Shown: positions 32,699 to 42,208, counted from the stretch's first letter. The stretch is 64,000 bases of DNA from Flavobacterium flevense (GCF_900142775.1 NZ_FRCC01000003.1:310001-374000); one strand, 5' to 3'. A program made the numbers and translations. Notes: generated from the sequence alone by a model not told the origin.

Positions 32699-35600
32699 TT
32701 AGTTGGTTTTATCGTACAACCAAACTCTTAATAATGAAAGTAACTGATCAACATCTACCGGTTTTGTAATATAATCTGATGCTCCAGCCTCAATACATTT
32801 TTCACGGTCTCCTATCATTGCTTTTGCTGTAACTGCGATTACAGGCATTTTCTTAAACAATGGATTTTTACGAATCTGGACAGCTGTTTCATAACCATCC
32901 ATGTTAGGCATCATCATATCTAATAAAACAATGTCAGTATCCGGGTTTTCTTCTAATGCAATTAAGGCATCTTTACCATCAATTGCAGTAATAATATTCA
33001 TTTTAAAAACCTCTAAGGATTTAGTTAACGAATATATATTTCGAACATCATCATCAACGATTAACACTTTTTTACCGTTGAGAATATTATTTAACAAATT
33101 CAGCTTTTTATCTACTTTAGAACTATCTCCGTTTTCTTCCACTAAATGAAGAAACAAAGAAACTTCATCCAACATGCGTTGGTAAGAATGTGCTGTTTTA
33201 ACGATAATCGAATCGGCATATTTTTTAATCTTAACCTCTTCTTTCATCGACAGACTTTTACCTGTAAAAACAATCACTGGCAGAGTTTCTAATCCCTCCG
33301 TTTTCTTTAAACCTTCTAAAATAGCATAGGATTGCTTGTCCGGAATTCCCATATCCAGGATAACACATTCCACATCACTATTAGTCAAAGCTTCTACTCC
33401 GGCACCTACTTCACTCTTAATTTCTGAATGGATATTATATGTTTCCAGAAAATAAGCCAATGCCTGAGCATGATGAGAATTATCCTCAATAATTAATACT
33501 TTTTGGGATTCTTTATTAATTATCCTTTCAATTTTTTCAAAAATAGACGGAATTTTTTCAAATGCTACCGGTTTATCTAAAAAGTTAACCGCACCTTTTA
33601 ATAAACTTTCCTGTTTTACTTTATGTGATGACATAATGTGTACAGGAATAGGACGGGTTTTAGAATCTCCTTTTAAATCTTCCATAACTTCCCAGCCACT
33701 TTTTACAGGCAATTCTACATCCAGCAAAATCCCCACAGGACTGTATAGTAAAGCATAATCTAAGGCATAATCGCCCCTCACTGCCACTATTCCTTTATAT
33801 CCCTGATTACGGGTATATTTCAATAAAGATTTAGCAAAATTGATGTCGTCTTCTACAATTAAAATCACTTTGTCTCCAGGGGCTAATGTAGCTCTGTCAT
33901 CTTCAATTTCATCCGGAATAACCGGGCTGATGAATTTTTTTACAATTGGCTTTACTTCAACGGAAGTTTCCGCTGAGGAATTCTTTTTCTCTTTATTTTT
34001 TATTGATTTTTTACCATAAACCGGTAAACACAAAGTAAATTCACTTCCCTGATTGACAACACTTTTTAATTTAATTTCTCCTTTTAACAACTTAGCTAAT
34101 TCCCGGCTTATAGACAGTCCTAAACCAGTCCCGCCATATTTACGTTTTGTAGAACCATCAGCCTGCTGAAAAGCTTCAAAAATAAGCGGTTGCTTGTTCA
34201 ACGGAATTCCGATACCTGTATCTGTAACAATAAAACAAACCGTTCTGTCGTTTTCAGGATCCATTTTTATTTCCAGAGTAACCTTTCCTTCCGAAGTAAA
34301 TTTAATAGCATTAGAAATCAAATTTTTAATAATTTGTTCCAAACGAATTTTATCTGTTCGGATTACCAATGGCGCATTGTCTGCAATAATTTCGAAAGCA
34401 ATATTTTTTTCTTTGGCTACAATAGAAAATAAATTTTTCATTGTATCTGTTATTTCCTTTACGGAAACCTCCAGAAATTCTAACTCCATTTTCCCCGCTT
34501 CAATCTTAGATAAGTCGAGTATTTCATCAATTAAACCTAATAATCCGTTTCCTGAACTCTGAATAACTTTTGCAAATTCTATTTGCTCTTCATTCATATT
34601 ATTATCATTGTTTTCAGAGAGCAAACGACTTAACAATAAAATAGAATTTAATGGAGTACGCAATTCATGCGACATATTCGCTAAAAATTCTGATTTATAA
34701 CGGGTTGTGACTTCTAAATCTTCTGATTTTTTCTGAATTTCAGTATTTTTTTCTTCTAATAAAACACTACGTTCCGCTAGTTCTTCATTGGTTTGCTGCA
34801 ACTCTTCCTGTTGTACACGTAATTCTTCTTCTGATGCCTGCAGTTTTTCGGTTTGCGCTTCTAATTCAGCATTTATAGCTTCCATTTCGCTATGCTGAAT
34901 GCGTAATTCTTCTGATTGTGCCTGTGTTTCTTCTAATAAATCACTTAAATGTTTGCGGTTGATAGTAGCTCGTAAACCTACTCCGATATTCTTAGCAACT
35001 ACTTTTAAAAACTCTAATTCTAAATCAGTATAAGTAGTAAGACTTGCGAGTTCAATAACACCTTCAACTTTATTATCAATTACAGGGAAAGCGACAATAT
35101 GCATTGGTTTAACCTCTCCCAAAGCATAAGAAATCTGAATAGCATCTTCTTCAATAATTTCTAATTCTAATAATTCTTTAGAAACAGCAGCCTGACCTAT
35201 TAAGCCTTCACCCAGTTTAAATTGCTCCCTTTTTTCATTGGCAGTAAAATTGTAACCTGATTTAGCATATAATCTATCTCCTTCCAGCACATATAAAACC
35301 CCTGCACTACTATTAGTGTAAACCGCTAAAAACTGAACTACATCACCGGAAAAGACATCCATTGTTTTTTCACCCAGCATTACATTATTTAATTCAGCAA
35401 CTCCGGCTTGTAACCATTCCTGATCTTCTAATAAGCGGAAAGATTCTTTTAGTGATTTCCCCATACTGTTAAGAGAAACACTAACACTACCCAGAGTATC
35501 ATTGGTTTTAGCCTCAATTTGAATATCATAATTGCCCTCCGAAATTTGTTTTGCCACCTTACTAATAGTACTGATACGCAATGCTGTTTCTTCTTCCTTT

Positions 35601-36250
35601 TTTTGGAGTTCTCTTTGCAATTCTAAGCGTTTTTTATGATCTTTTAGAATTCGAATTAGAAATAACCCACTAATAATAAGAGCAATAATAAAAGCGGCAA
35701 CAATTAATATCGAACTGTATTTACCATAACGTTCCGATGTAGAAATGCGTTCGGTTAATAATCTTTGTTCCTCTTTTTCAATGCGAGAGGTAAGATCATC
35801 CATTTTTGCCATAAGTTCTTTTCCCCGATCTAAATCATAAGCAAGAAAATTGACCCCGTTTTTTTTCTCCAGAATTTTTTGATTCAAAAATCGAAAATAT
35901 TGGGCTCGCAAAGGTTTTAGCTGAACTAATCTTTTTTGCTGGATAGGATTATCAAGTGTTAGTTCTTCAACTGTATAAAAAAAAGTATCTGATTTAGCTT
36001 CATTTTCATCAAATCCAGCTAAAAAACTTTCTTTACCGGTGATTAAAAATCCTCTCACGCTGGTTTGCGATTCCAGTAAAATTGATTTGCCTTCGTTTAT
36101 ATTATAGATTACTTCCTGTGTATGATACACCAGATTATTGCTTTGTAAAAGACTGCGAATACTTAAAAAAGAAGCTATTGAACTGACCAGTAATATAATT
36201 ACTGATATGGCAGAGCTAATTAATACATTTCTTTTAAAATTTCCGTTCAT
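32699..36250 (-). CDS. CHASE3-HAMP-GAF hybrid histidine kinase with three receivers
   Basis: A 1183-aa membrane kinase. Helix ~8-30; periplasmic CHASE3-like region ~35-175 (RGFLITGKESFLAGFDE); helix ~181-200; HAMP ~200-258; GAF ~280-430. A long Glu/Gln-rich coiled coil spans ~435-515. HisKA has His528 (MSHELRTPLN). HATPase has NLISNAIKF, DTGIG (Asp677) and GGTGLGL. Receivers lie at ~794-905 (Asp844), ~917-1030 (Asp966) and ~1061-1175 (Asp1111). It is the central gene of the CheR/CheB operon. The stimulus is unknown. The coiled coil offers plausible methylation sites for CheR. Confidence 0.93.
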   Translation of the reverse strand: MNGNFKRNVLISSAISVIILLVSSIASFLSIRSLLQSNNLVYHTQEVIYNINEGKSILLESQTSVRGFLITGKESFLAGFDENEAKSDTFFYTVEELTLDNPIQQKRLVQLKPLRAQYFRFLNQKILEKKNGVNFLAYDLDRGKELMAKMDDLTSRIEKEEQRLLTERISTSERYGKYSSILIVAAFIIALIISGLFLIRILKDHKKRLELQRELQKKEEETALRISTISKVAKQISEGNYDIQIEAKTNDTLGSVSVSLNSMGKSLKESFRLLEDQEWLQAGVAELNNVMLGEKTMDVFSGDVVQFLAVYTNSSAGVLYVLEGDRLYAKSGYNFTANEKREQFKLGEGLIGQAAVSKELLELEIIEEDAIQISYALGEVKPMHIVAFPVIDNKVEGVIELASLTTYTDLELEFLKVVAKNIGVGLRATINRKHLSDLLEETQAQSEELRIQHSEMEAINAELEAQTEKLQASEEELRVQQEELQQTNEELAERSVLLEEKNTEIQKKSEDLEVTTRYKSEFLANMSHELRTPLNSILLLSRLLSENNDNNMNEEQIEFAKVIQSSGNGLLGLIDEILDLSKIEAGKMELEFLEVSVKEITDTMKNLFSIVAKEKNIAFEIIADNAPLVIRTDKIRLEQIIKNLISNAIKFTSEGKVTLEIKMDPENDRTVCFIVTDTGIGIPLNKQPLIFEAFQQADGSTKRKYGGTGLGLSISRELAKLLKGEIKLKSVVNQGSEFTLCLPVYGKKSIKNKEKKNSSAETSVEVKPIVKKFISPVIPDEIEDDRATLAPGDKVILIVEDDINFAKSLLKYTRNQGYKGIVAVRGDYALDYALLYSPVGILLDVELPVKSGWEVMEDLKGDSKTRPIPVHIMSSHKVKQESLLKGAVNFLDKPVAFEKIPSIFEKIERIINKESQKVLIIEDNSHHAQALAYFLETYNIHSEIKSEVGAGVEALTNSDVECVILDMGIPDKQSYAILEGLKKTEGLETLPVIVFTGKSLSMKEEVKIKKYADSIIVKTAHSYQRMLDEVSLFLHLVEENGDSSKVDKKLNLLNNILNGKKVLIVDDDVRNIYSLTKSLEVFKMNIITAIDGKDALIALEENPDTDIVLLDMMMPNMDGYETAVQIRKNPLFKKMPVIAVTAKAMIGDREKCIEAGASDYITKPVDVDQLLSLLRVWLYDKTN

Positions 36251-36272
36251 AGTAGATTAAGGGTAAATTAGC

Positions 36273-37496
36273 TTATAAAATTATTTCGTTTGTTAAAGGT
36301 AAAATCAGGATAAAAGTGGCTCCTTCATTAGCAACACTTTTGGCAGTAATTAAACCATTGTGTTTTTCAATTATTTTTTTTGCAATGGCTAGACCAATTC
36401 CGGTTCCTTCGTAAGCACTTCGGACATTCAGGCTTTGAAAAATCATAAAAATGCGATCGATATAATTTTCATCAAAACCAATTCCATTGTCTTTCACCTC
36501 AATGCGGCAATATTTCCCGTCTTCTGAAGGTTCACTGTCAAAAGATTTTTCAGCAATAATTTGTGAGGAAACAGAAATAACCGGTTTAGTATCTTTTTTA
36601 ACAAATTTCAGGGAATTGCCAATCAAATTTTGAAAAACCTGACGCATCTGGCTAGGAATAACGGTAAGTGTGGGTAAATTGCCCACGTAGATTGAAGCCT
36701 CTTTTTTATCAATTAAGTAATCAAAATCAGTGACAACTTCTTCTACAATTAAATTCAGATCTGTTTCTTCCGGAGGCACATTCGAGGAAAGTCTGGAATA
36801 TTCTAAGAGATCCGTTATTAAATTTTCCATCCTTTCGGCAGAGCGAATAGTCCGGTCAATGTAGTCTAAAGATTTTTCCTCCTGAATCAGGAATCTTTCT
36901 TTAATCATTTTAATAAAAATCTGAATTTTTCGAACAGGTTCTTTTAAATCATGCGATACTACCCATGAAAATTGCTGTAACTCATGATTACGCATTTCTA
37001 ACTCTTCATTCTTTTTTACCAGTTCTTTAGTTCTTTCGGCAACAATAATCTCAAGATTTTCCTGGTCTTTTTTTCTAATTTCAATTTCTTTAGCTAATAA
37101 ATCGCGTACAATTTTAAGTTCATTCTGCTGATTGTAAATTTTCAAGAAGGTTTTTACCTTTAAAATCAGTAAATCAGGATCTACAGGTTTAGTAATGTAT
37201 TCAACACCTCCTGTTTCATATCCTTTAGAAATAAATTTCTTTTGTTTATTAACTGCTGAAAGAAAAATTACGGGTATGTCCTTGGTTTTTTTATTTCCGG
37301 CTAAAATTTCAACAACTTCAAAACCATCCATTTTAGGCATTTGCACATCCATAATTATTAAAGAATAGCTTTTCTTTAAAATTTTCTTAAGTGCTTCTTC
37401 TCCTGATGTCGCTGTATCAACCTCAAGATTATGTAACTCCAGAATTTTTTTCAGGGCAATTATATTTGCCTCAATATCATCAACAATTAAAATCAT
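36273..37496 (-). CDS. Receiver-histidine kinase fusion protein
   Basis: A 407-aa soluble protein. Receiver 1-120 with Asp50 (LIIMDVQMPKMDGFE) and Lys in TKPVDPDLL; coiled coil ~125-175 (IVAERTKELVKKNEELEMRN); HisKA with His182 (VVSHDLKEPVRKIQ); HATPase with Asn294 (NLIGNSLKF), DNGIGF (336-341) and GTGIGLAIAKK. A phosphorelay input through the receiver probably controls kinase activity. First gene of the CheR/CheB operon, 22 bp before the hybrid kinase. A -7 box TATTTTTG lies at 37611-37618. Confidence 0.92.
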   Translation of the reverse strand: MILIVDDIEANIIALKKILELHNLEVDTATSGEEALKKILKKSYSLIIMDVQMPKMDGFEVVEILAGNKKTKDIPVIFLSAVNKQKKFISKGYETGGVEYITKPVDPDLLILKVKTFLKIYNQQNELKIVRDLLAKEIEIRKKDQENLEIIVAERTKELVKKNEELEMRNHELQQFSWVVSHDLKEPVRKIQIFIKMIKERFLIQEEKSLDYIDRTIRSAERMENLITDLLEYSRLSSNVPPEETDLNLIVEEVVTDFDYLIDKKEASIYVGNLPTLTVIPSQMRQVFQNLIGNSLKFVKKDTKPVISVSSQIIAEKSFDSEPSEDGKYCRIEVKDNGIGFDENYIDRIFMIFQSLNVRSAYEGTGIGLAIAKKIIEKHNGLITAKSVANEGATFILILPLTNEIIL

Positions 37497-37750
37497 AATT
37501 AGGTATGCCTCTTTTTCAAATGGATTTGTCAGATGGTCAGGAGACTAAAATTTAAATTAATAAAACTTTTTACAACAGTACTATTTGCAAAACTTTTAAA
37601 CATCTTAAATCAAAAATAAAGAAAAGAAGTCATAAAACCGCTTTATATAAAGCAATTTTCAAATTTTAAATCAAGTATTAAATTCACGACATGCTCTGTT
37701 TTCAATTTTTTTTGATTCCGTAATTCATCATTCTTTTATGGTCATTTATA

Positions 37751-37784
37751 AAAAAAACAGCCTTAGTTAGAAAGCTGTTTTTTT
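37751..37784. terminator. Orphan terminator-like hairpin
   Basis: 11-bp stem AAAAAAACAGC/GCTGTTTTTTT, 12-nt loop, T-rich on both strands. No recognised gene ends here. Confidence 0.6.
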
Positions 37785-38012
37785 GTACTGAAATTTCAAT
37801 CTGTATATGGGGCTACAATAGCTAACGCATTATATTCTATGAATCTCATTGACTAAACTTTTTTTATTTGACTTCTGTTAAAAAAACAAATACAACTGTT
37901 TTCATTATTTCAATTTGTATATTTCAAAATTCATGAATTTATCAATATAAGCTCTTATATAATTTTTCAGATATGTTTCAAAATTTCATTTACCCCTATT
38001 TATAAATAAAAA

Positions 38013-38036
38013 AACCGAGCCATTTCTGACTCGGTT
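38013..38036 (-). terminator. Intrinsic terminator of dnaK
   Basis: Stem AACCGAG/CTCGGTT followed on the minus strand by a T-tract, 34 bp past the dnaK stop. An extra perfect palindrome (TATTTAGTAGT/ACTACTAAATA, 38046-38068) lies between it and the stop codon. Confidence 0.8.
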
Positions 38037-38069
38037 CTATCTTAATATTTAGTAGTAACTACTAAATAA

Positions 38070-39950
38070 TTACTTCACTTCTTCGTAATCTACGTCCTGA
38101 ACGTTATCACCTTCAGCTTGTGGTTCAGCTGCAGCAGCTTGACCTTGCTCTCCTTGAGCGTACATAGCTTCAGTAGCAGTTTTCCAGGCAGCGTTTACAT
38201 TATCTAAACCTTTTTGAATAGCAGCGATATCCTGAGATTGGTGTGCCATTCTAAGTTCAGTTAAAGCAAATTCGATAGCTGTTTTGTTCTCGTCTGAAAT
38301 TTTATCTCCTAACTCTTTCAATTGAGATTCAGTTTGGAAAATAGTACTATCAGCTTCGTTTAATTTTTCAGCTCTTTCTTTTGCAGCTTTATCCGCTTCA
38401 GCATTAGCTTCAGCATCTTTTTTCATTTGTTCGATTTCATCAGCTGTTAAACCAGAAGAAGCTTCGATACGGATATCGTGAGATTTTCCAGTTCCTTTAT
38501 CAGTAGCAGTTACTTTAATGATACCATTAGCATCAATATCAAAAGAAACCTCGATTTGAGGAACTCCTCTTGGTGCTGGTGGGATACCATCTAAGTGGAA
38601 ACGACCAATAGTTTTGTTATCAGCAGCCATTGCTCTTGCTCCTTGTAATACGTGAAGCTCAACAGATGGTTGAGAATCAGCAGCAGTAGAGAAAACCTGA
38701 GATTTTTTAGTTGGGATAGTAGTGTTAGCTTCGATAAGAACAGTCATTACACCACCCATAGTTTCGATACCTAAAGATAACGGAGTAACGTCAAGTAACA
38801 ATACATCTTTTACATCTCCAGATAAAACTCCACCTTGAATAGCAGCTCCAATAGCTACAACTTCATCAGGGTTAACTCCTTTAGACGCTTTTTTACCAAA
38901 GAATTTTTCAACTTCTTCAACGATTCTTGGGATACGAGTAGAACCTCCTACTAAGATTACTTCGTCGATATCAGAAACTGTTAAACCAGCATTTTTCAAC
39001 GCTTTAGCAACTGGTTCCATAGAACGTTTTACTAATGAGTCAGTTAATTTCTCAAATTGAGAACGAGATAATTTCTTAACTAAGTGTTTTGGTCCTGAAG
39101 CCGTAGCCGTAACGTATGGCAAGTTGATTTCAGTTTCAGCAGAAGAAGACAATTCAATTTTAGCTTTTTCAGCAGCTTCTTTGATACGTTGTAATGACAT
39201 TGGGTCAAGACGTAAATCAATTCCTTCTTCAGCTTTAAATTCGTCAGCTAACCAGTCAATAATTACGTGGTCAAAATCATCACCTCCTAAGTGAGTATCT
39301 CCATCAGTAGATAATACTTCGAAAACTCCGTCTCCTAATTCAAGAACAGAGATATCAAAAGTACCTCCACCTAAATCGTAAACAGCAATTTTTTGATCTG
39401 TTCCTTTTTTATCTAATCCGTAAGCTAAAGCTGCTGCTGTAGGCTCATTGATGATACGCATTACTTTAAGACCAGCAATTTCACCAGCCTCTTTAGTAGC
39501 CTGACGTTGAGCATCGTTAAAGTAAGCAGGAACAGTAATAACTGCTTCAGTTACAGTTTGACCTAAATAGTCTTCAGCAGTTTTTTTCATTTTTTGAAGT
39601 GTCATTGCTGACAATTCCTGAGCAGTATACAAACGACCGTCAATATCCACACGTGGTGTATTGTTGTCTCCTTTTACTACACTATAAGGAACTCTTTTTG
39701 CTTCTTCAGTAATTTCAGCAAATGAATGTCCCATAAAACGTTTGATAGAAGCAATAGTCTTAGTTGGATTAGTTACCGCTTGTCTTTTAGCAGGATCACC
39801 TACTTTAATTTCTCCACCTTCTACAAAAGCGATGATAGATGGCGTTGTTCTTTTTCCTTCTGCATTAGGAATAACAACTGCTTCGCTACCTTCCATTACA
39901 GAAACACAAGAGTTCGTTGTACCTAAATCAATTCCGATTATTTTACCCAT
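38070..39950 (-). CDS. dnaK: Hsp70 chaperone DnaK
   Basis: A 626-aa cytosolic chaperone that folds and disaggregates proteins with DnaJ and GrpE. ATPase domain 1-385: [63 protein letters not shown]. Substrate-binding domain: [20 protein letters not shown] and helical lid to ~600. The C-terminal tail ends in the acidic DVDYEEVK typical of DnaK. Full length. grpE and dnaJ are not adjacent. The upstream region carries a sigma-54-like element and repeated TGTCAG words rather than an obvious TAnnTTTG promoter. Confidence 0.99.
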   Translation of the reverse strand: MGKIIGIDLGTTNSCVSVMEGSEAVVIPNAEGKRTTPSIIAFVEGGEIKVGDPAKRQAVTNPTKTIASIKRFMGHSFAEITEEAKRVPYSVVKGDNNTPRVDIDGRLYTAQELSAMTLQKMKKTAEDYLGQTVTEAVITVPAYFNDAQRQATKEAGEIAGLKVMRIINEPTAAALAYGLDKKGTDQKIAVYDLGGGTFDISVLELGDGVFEVLSTDGDTHLGGDDFDHVIIDWLADEFKAEEGIDLRLDPMSLQRIKEAAEKAKIELSSSAETEINLPYVTATASGPKHLVKKLSRSQFEKLTDSLVKRSMEPVAKALKNAGLTVSDIDEVILVGGSTRIPRIVEEVEKFFGKKASKGVNPDEVVAIGAAIQGGVLSGDVKDVLLLDVTPLSLGIETMGGVMTVLIEANTTIPTKKSQVFSTAADSQPSVELHVLQGARAMAADNKTIGRFHLDGIPPAPRGVPQIEVSFDIDANGIIKVTATDKGTGKSHDIRIEASSGLTADEIEQMKKDAEANAEADKAAKERAEKLNEADSTIFQTESQLKELGDKISDENKTAIEFALTELRMAHQSQDIAAIQKGLDNVNAAWKTATEAMYAQGEQGQAAAAEPQAEGDNVQDVDYEEVK

Positions 39951-40005
39951 TTTTAATATATTTAATTTTTATTATATACTCGATTTAATAACTCAAGGTG
40001 CATAA

Positions 40006-40022
40006 GTCAATCTTTGTGCCAA
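40006..40022 (-). promoter_or_regulatory. Candidate sigma-54 promoter of dnaK
   Basis: Minus-strand TTGGCAC-N5-TTGA matches the -24/-12 sigma-54 consensus TGGCAC-N5-TTGC except for the last base (A for C). It lies 55 nt before the dnaK ATG, which gives a leader of about 45 nt. No competing TAnnTTTG box is obvious closer to the gene. Confidence 0.5.
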
Positions 40023-40041
40023 TATCAAAGCCTACTGTAAA

Positions 40042-40137
40042 TTGTCAGAAAACAGAAAAGCTGTCGCAAAATTAGCTGACAATATGACATTTTAAAACAA
40101 CTGACAGTCTTGCGGAGACCCTAATTAAAACTGTCAC
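40042..40137. promoter_or_regulatory. TGTCAG/CTGACA repeat cluster upstream of dnaK
   Basis: TTGTCAG (40042-40048), CTGTCG (40061-40066), CTGACA (40076-40081), TGACAT (40085-40090), CTGACAG (40101-40107) and CTGTCA (40131-40136). They begin 20 bp upstream of the sigma-54-like element, the place for activator-binding sites. Confidence 0.45.
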
Positions 40138-40188
40138 ATAAAATCGTAGTAAAAATTTACAGAGCATTGAAACTAAAACAGAATGATA

Positions 40189-40218
40189 TTGCTATAATTT
40201 GTTTTTAAACTATATTTG
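40189..40218 (+). promoter_or_regulatory. Bacteroidota promoter of the DUF1398 gene
   Basis: -33 TTG (40189-40191), 19-bp spacer, -7 TATATTTG (40211-40218), then 21 nt to the ATG at 40240. This is the best complete TTG/TAnnTTTG match in the window. Confidence 0.7.
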
Positions 40219-40239
40219 AAAAACTTAAAAAATTAAAAT

Positions 40240-40629
40240 ATGTTTACCATAGATCAAATCAAAGCAGCACATGAAAAAGTAAAATCGGGAGCTGATTTTC
40301 CAAATTACATTCAGGACTTAATCAATCTGGGTGTAAAAGGTTATGATACCATTGTGAGCGACGGTAGTGTATCTTACCTTGGAGATAACGGTTTTGCTGC
40401 AAGTACCGAAAAAAAATACGACACCCTGGCTGTTGCTGCTGTGGCTAACAAAGAGCGTTTTATTGAATTTCTGGTCATGCATCAGGACGGTCAAACGGAT
40501 TATTATACTTTTTGCCAACATGCTGCTCAATGCGGAATTGCCAAATGGCGTGTGGATATTATCGAAATGAGCTGTACCTATTATGATACTGCCGAAAACC
40601 CTATTCTGATAGAAAAAATTCCTGCATAA
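40240..40629 (+). CDS. DUF1398 (YbcV-like) protein
   Basis: A 129-aa small soluble protein. Full match to the DUF1398 pattern: MFTIDQIKAAHEKVKSGADF, DLINLGVKGYDTIVSDG, HQDGQTDYYTFCQHAAQCGI and KWRVDIIEMSCTYYD. The family, including E. coli YbcV, has no known biochemical role. It has its own strong promoter and is divergent from dnaK; the repeat cluster between them could affect both. A nested-palindrome repeat follows 28 bp after the stop. Confidence 0.88.
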   Translation: MFTIDQIKAAHEKVKSGADFPNYIQDLINLGVKGYDTIVSDGSVSYLGDNGFAASTEKKYDTLAVAAVANKERFIEFLVMHQDGQTDYYTFCQHAAQCGIAKWRVDIIEMSCTYYDTAENPILIEKIPA

Positions 40630-40657
40630 TTAAAAAATCCGTACCAATTAAGTAACA

Positions 40658-40866
40658 TTAACCCGTTGGGTGTAATTAGTTTTTAATAATAATTTTTCGT
40701 CAGTTCGAGTAATTTTCGATAGAAAATTGTATCGAGAACAAGAAAAATTTTATTAAAAACGGTTCTCGATACATTTTTTGTTTCGTCCCGTCCCGATGTT
40801 TCGGGATCGGGACAGCACAAAAAACACTCGAACTGACGTTTTTAATAATTACACCCAACGGGTTAA
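40658..40866. repeat. Nested-palindrome (MITE-like) element, full copy
   Basis: A ~209-bp structure with concentric inverted repeats: outer AACCCGTTGGGTGTAATTA (40660-40678) with its complement ending at 40864; middle CGTCAGTTCGAGT with ACTCGAACTGACG; inner TGTATCGAGAAC with GTTCTCGATACA; and a CCCGATGTTTCGGG core. No ORF inside. A diverged half copy lies at 52674-52779. It has the form of a non-autonomous mobile or REP-like element. Confidence 0.8.
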
Positions 40867-40924
40867 CATCTGTATAATCTATGGGTTATTAATCCAACTC
40901 CCAATATTTTAAATTACCCCAACC

Positions 40925-42208
40925 ATGAAAAAAACGCTTATTGCACTTTTTGCCATTTGCAGTCTTAGCACTTTTGCCCAAACGCATTCGGTAAAAAATT
41001 CCCCTAAACTTAGCGAAGCCGCTCCTGAAAGCGTAGGAATGTCCAGCGAACGCCTGGCACGTATTGACAATATGCTCAATAAAGCTGTTGCCGATTCGGA
41101 AATTCCGGGCGCCATAGCTTTAGTGGCCAGAAAAGGAAAGATTGTTTATCTAAAAGCATTTGGAATGGCGGATAATGCCAGTTCCAAAGCTTTAAAAACA
41201 GATGCTATTTTCAGAATTGCTTCACAAACCAAAGCCATAACTACAACCGCTGTGATGATGCTTTGGGAAGAAGGAAAATTTAAACTCGACGATCCTATTG
41301 CTAAATACATTCCAGAATTCAAAAATGCACAGGTTTTGGATTCCGTTTATCCCGATGGAAAATACACTACAAAACCTGCCAAAAGAGAAATTACCATTCG
41401 CGATTTGATTACACACACTTCCGGAATTGGATATGGCGAAATAGATAGTGACCCGCGTTTTAAAAAAATCTATAAAAATGCCGGTGTATCCGATTTATTT
41501 ACAACAGATAAAATCACCATTGCCGAAAGTGTTAAAAAACTGGCAAAACTCCCTTTGCATCATAATCCCGGAGAAAAATTCACCTATAGTGAAGGACTCG
41601 ATGTTATTGGGTATTTTATCGAAATTATGTCAGGTATGCCGATGGATGAATTTTACAGAACCCGTATTTTTGAACCCTTAGAAATGAAAGATACTTATTT
41701 CTATTTGCCTGAATCAAAATACGACAGATTAGTAAGCGTTCAAACTAAAGAAAATGGCAAATGGGTGCCGTTTCCCAATACTTTTTATGATACTAATTAT
41801 CCAAAATCAGGAGCTAAAAGCTTTTTCTCCGGTGGTGCAGGACTTTCAAGCACTGCCAGAGACTATGCTACTTTCCTGCAAATGTACCTGAATAAAGGCG
41901 AATTAAACGGAATAAGATTGCTAAGCAGAACGACCGTTCAATTTATGTTAGCAAACCAAATAGGTACTATTTGGGCTAATAGTGATGCCGGTCACGGATT
42001 AGGTTTTAGAGTTTTAAATCAGAAGGGCGAAGATTCAGGCGGTCAGGGAAGCGCCGGAACATTCAATTGGGGCGGTTATTTTAATACGCAGTATTTTGCT
42101 GATCCTAAAGAAGAATTGATTGGAATCATTTTAAAACAAACACAAAAAACAACTGACAACACAGGTTGGAAATTCCAAATTCTGGCCAGTCAAGCAATTG
42201 ATGATTAA
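40925..42208 (+). CDS. Secreted serine hydrolase (class C beta-lactamase fold)
   Basis: A 427-aa protein with signal peptide ending STFAQ. The beta-lactamase/esterase fold is marked by SxxK (Ser100-Gln-Thr-Lys103 in RIASQTKAIT), the Tyr motif Tyr221-Ser-Glu (KFTYSEGLD) and a third motif near GLGFRVLNQKGEDSGGQG. The YSE in place of YxN and the overall sequence favour an esterase or D-aminopeptidase-like enzyme (EstB type) rather than a true beta-lactamase. Substrate unknown. It stands alone between the repeat element and a convergent gene. Confidence 0.88.
   Translation: MKKTLIALFAICSLSTFAQTHSVKNSPKLSEAAPESVGMSSERLARIDNMLNKAVADSEIPGAIALVARKGKIVYLKAFGMADNASSKALKTDAIFRIASQTKAITTTAVMMLWEEGKFKLDDPIAKYIPEFKNAQVLDSVYPDGKYTTKPAKREITIRDLITHTSGIGYGEIDSDPRFKKIYKNAGVSDLFTTDKITIAESVKKLAKLPLHHNPGEKFTYSEGLDVIGYFIEIMSGMPMDEFYRTRIFEPLEMKDTYFYLPESKYDRLVSVQTKENGKWVPFPNTFYDTNYPKSGAKSFFSGGAGLSSTARDYATFLQMYLNKGELNGIRLLSRTTVQFMLANQIGTIWANSDAGHGLGFRVLNQKGEDSGGQGSAGTFNWGGYFNTQYFADPKEELIGIILKQTQKTTDNTGWKFQILASQAIDD

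Larger units (their letters stand above)
37497..38069. other. 573-bp region upstream of the kinase operon
   Basis: No ORF. On the minus strand a -7 box TATTTTTG at 37611-37618 and a 14-bp palindrome GCTTTATATAAAGC at 37640-37653 probably belong to the kinase operon promoter. A terminator-like hairpin at 37751-37784 has no annotated gene feeding it. The dnaK terminator is at 38013-38036. The 200-bp stretch 37790-38000 is AT-rich without features I can name; a small RNA ending at 37751 is conceivable. Confidence 0.5.

Noticed and set aside
39726..40005. Open frames on the plus strand opposite the start of dnaK
   Set aside because: They are shadows of the highly biased dnaK codons and have no family resemblance or promoter context.
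40925..42208. Serine hydrolase as a class C beta-lactamase resistance gene
   Set aside because: The SxxK motif is present but the second motif is YSE instead of YxN and the sequence is closer to EstB-type esterases.
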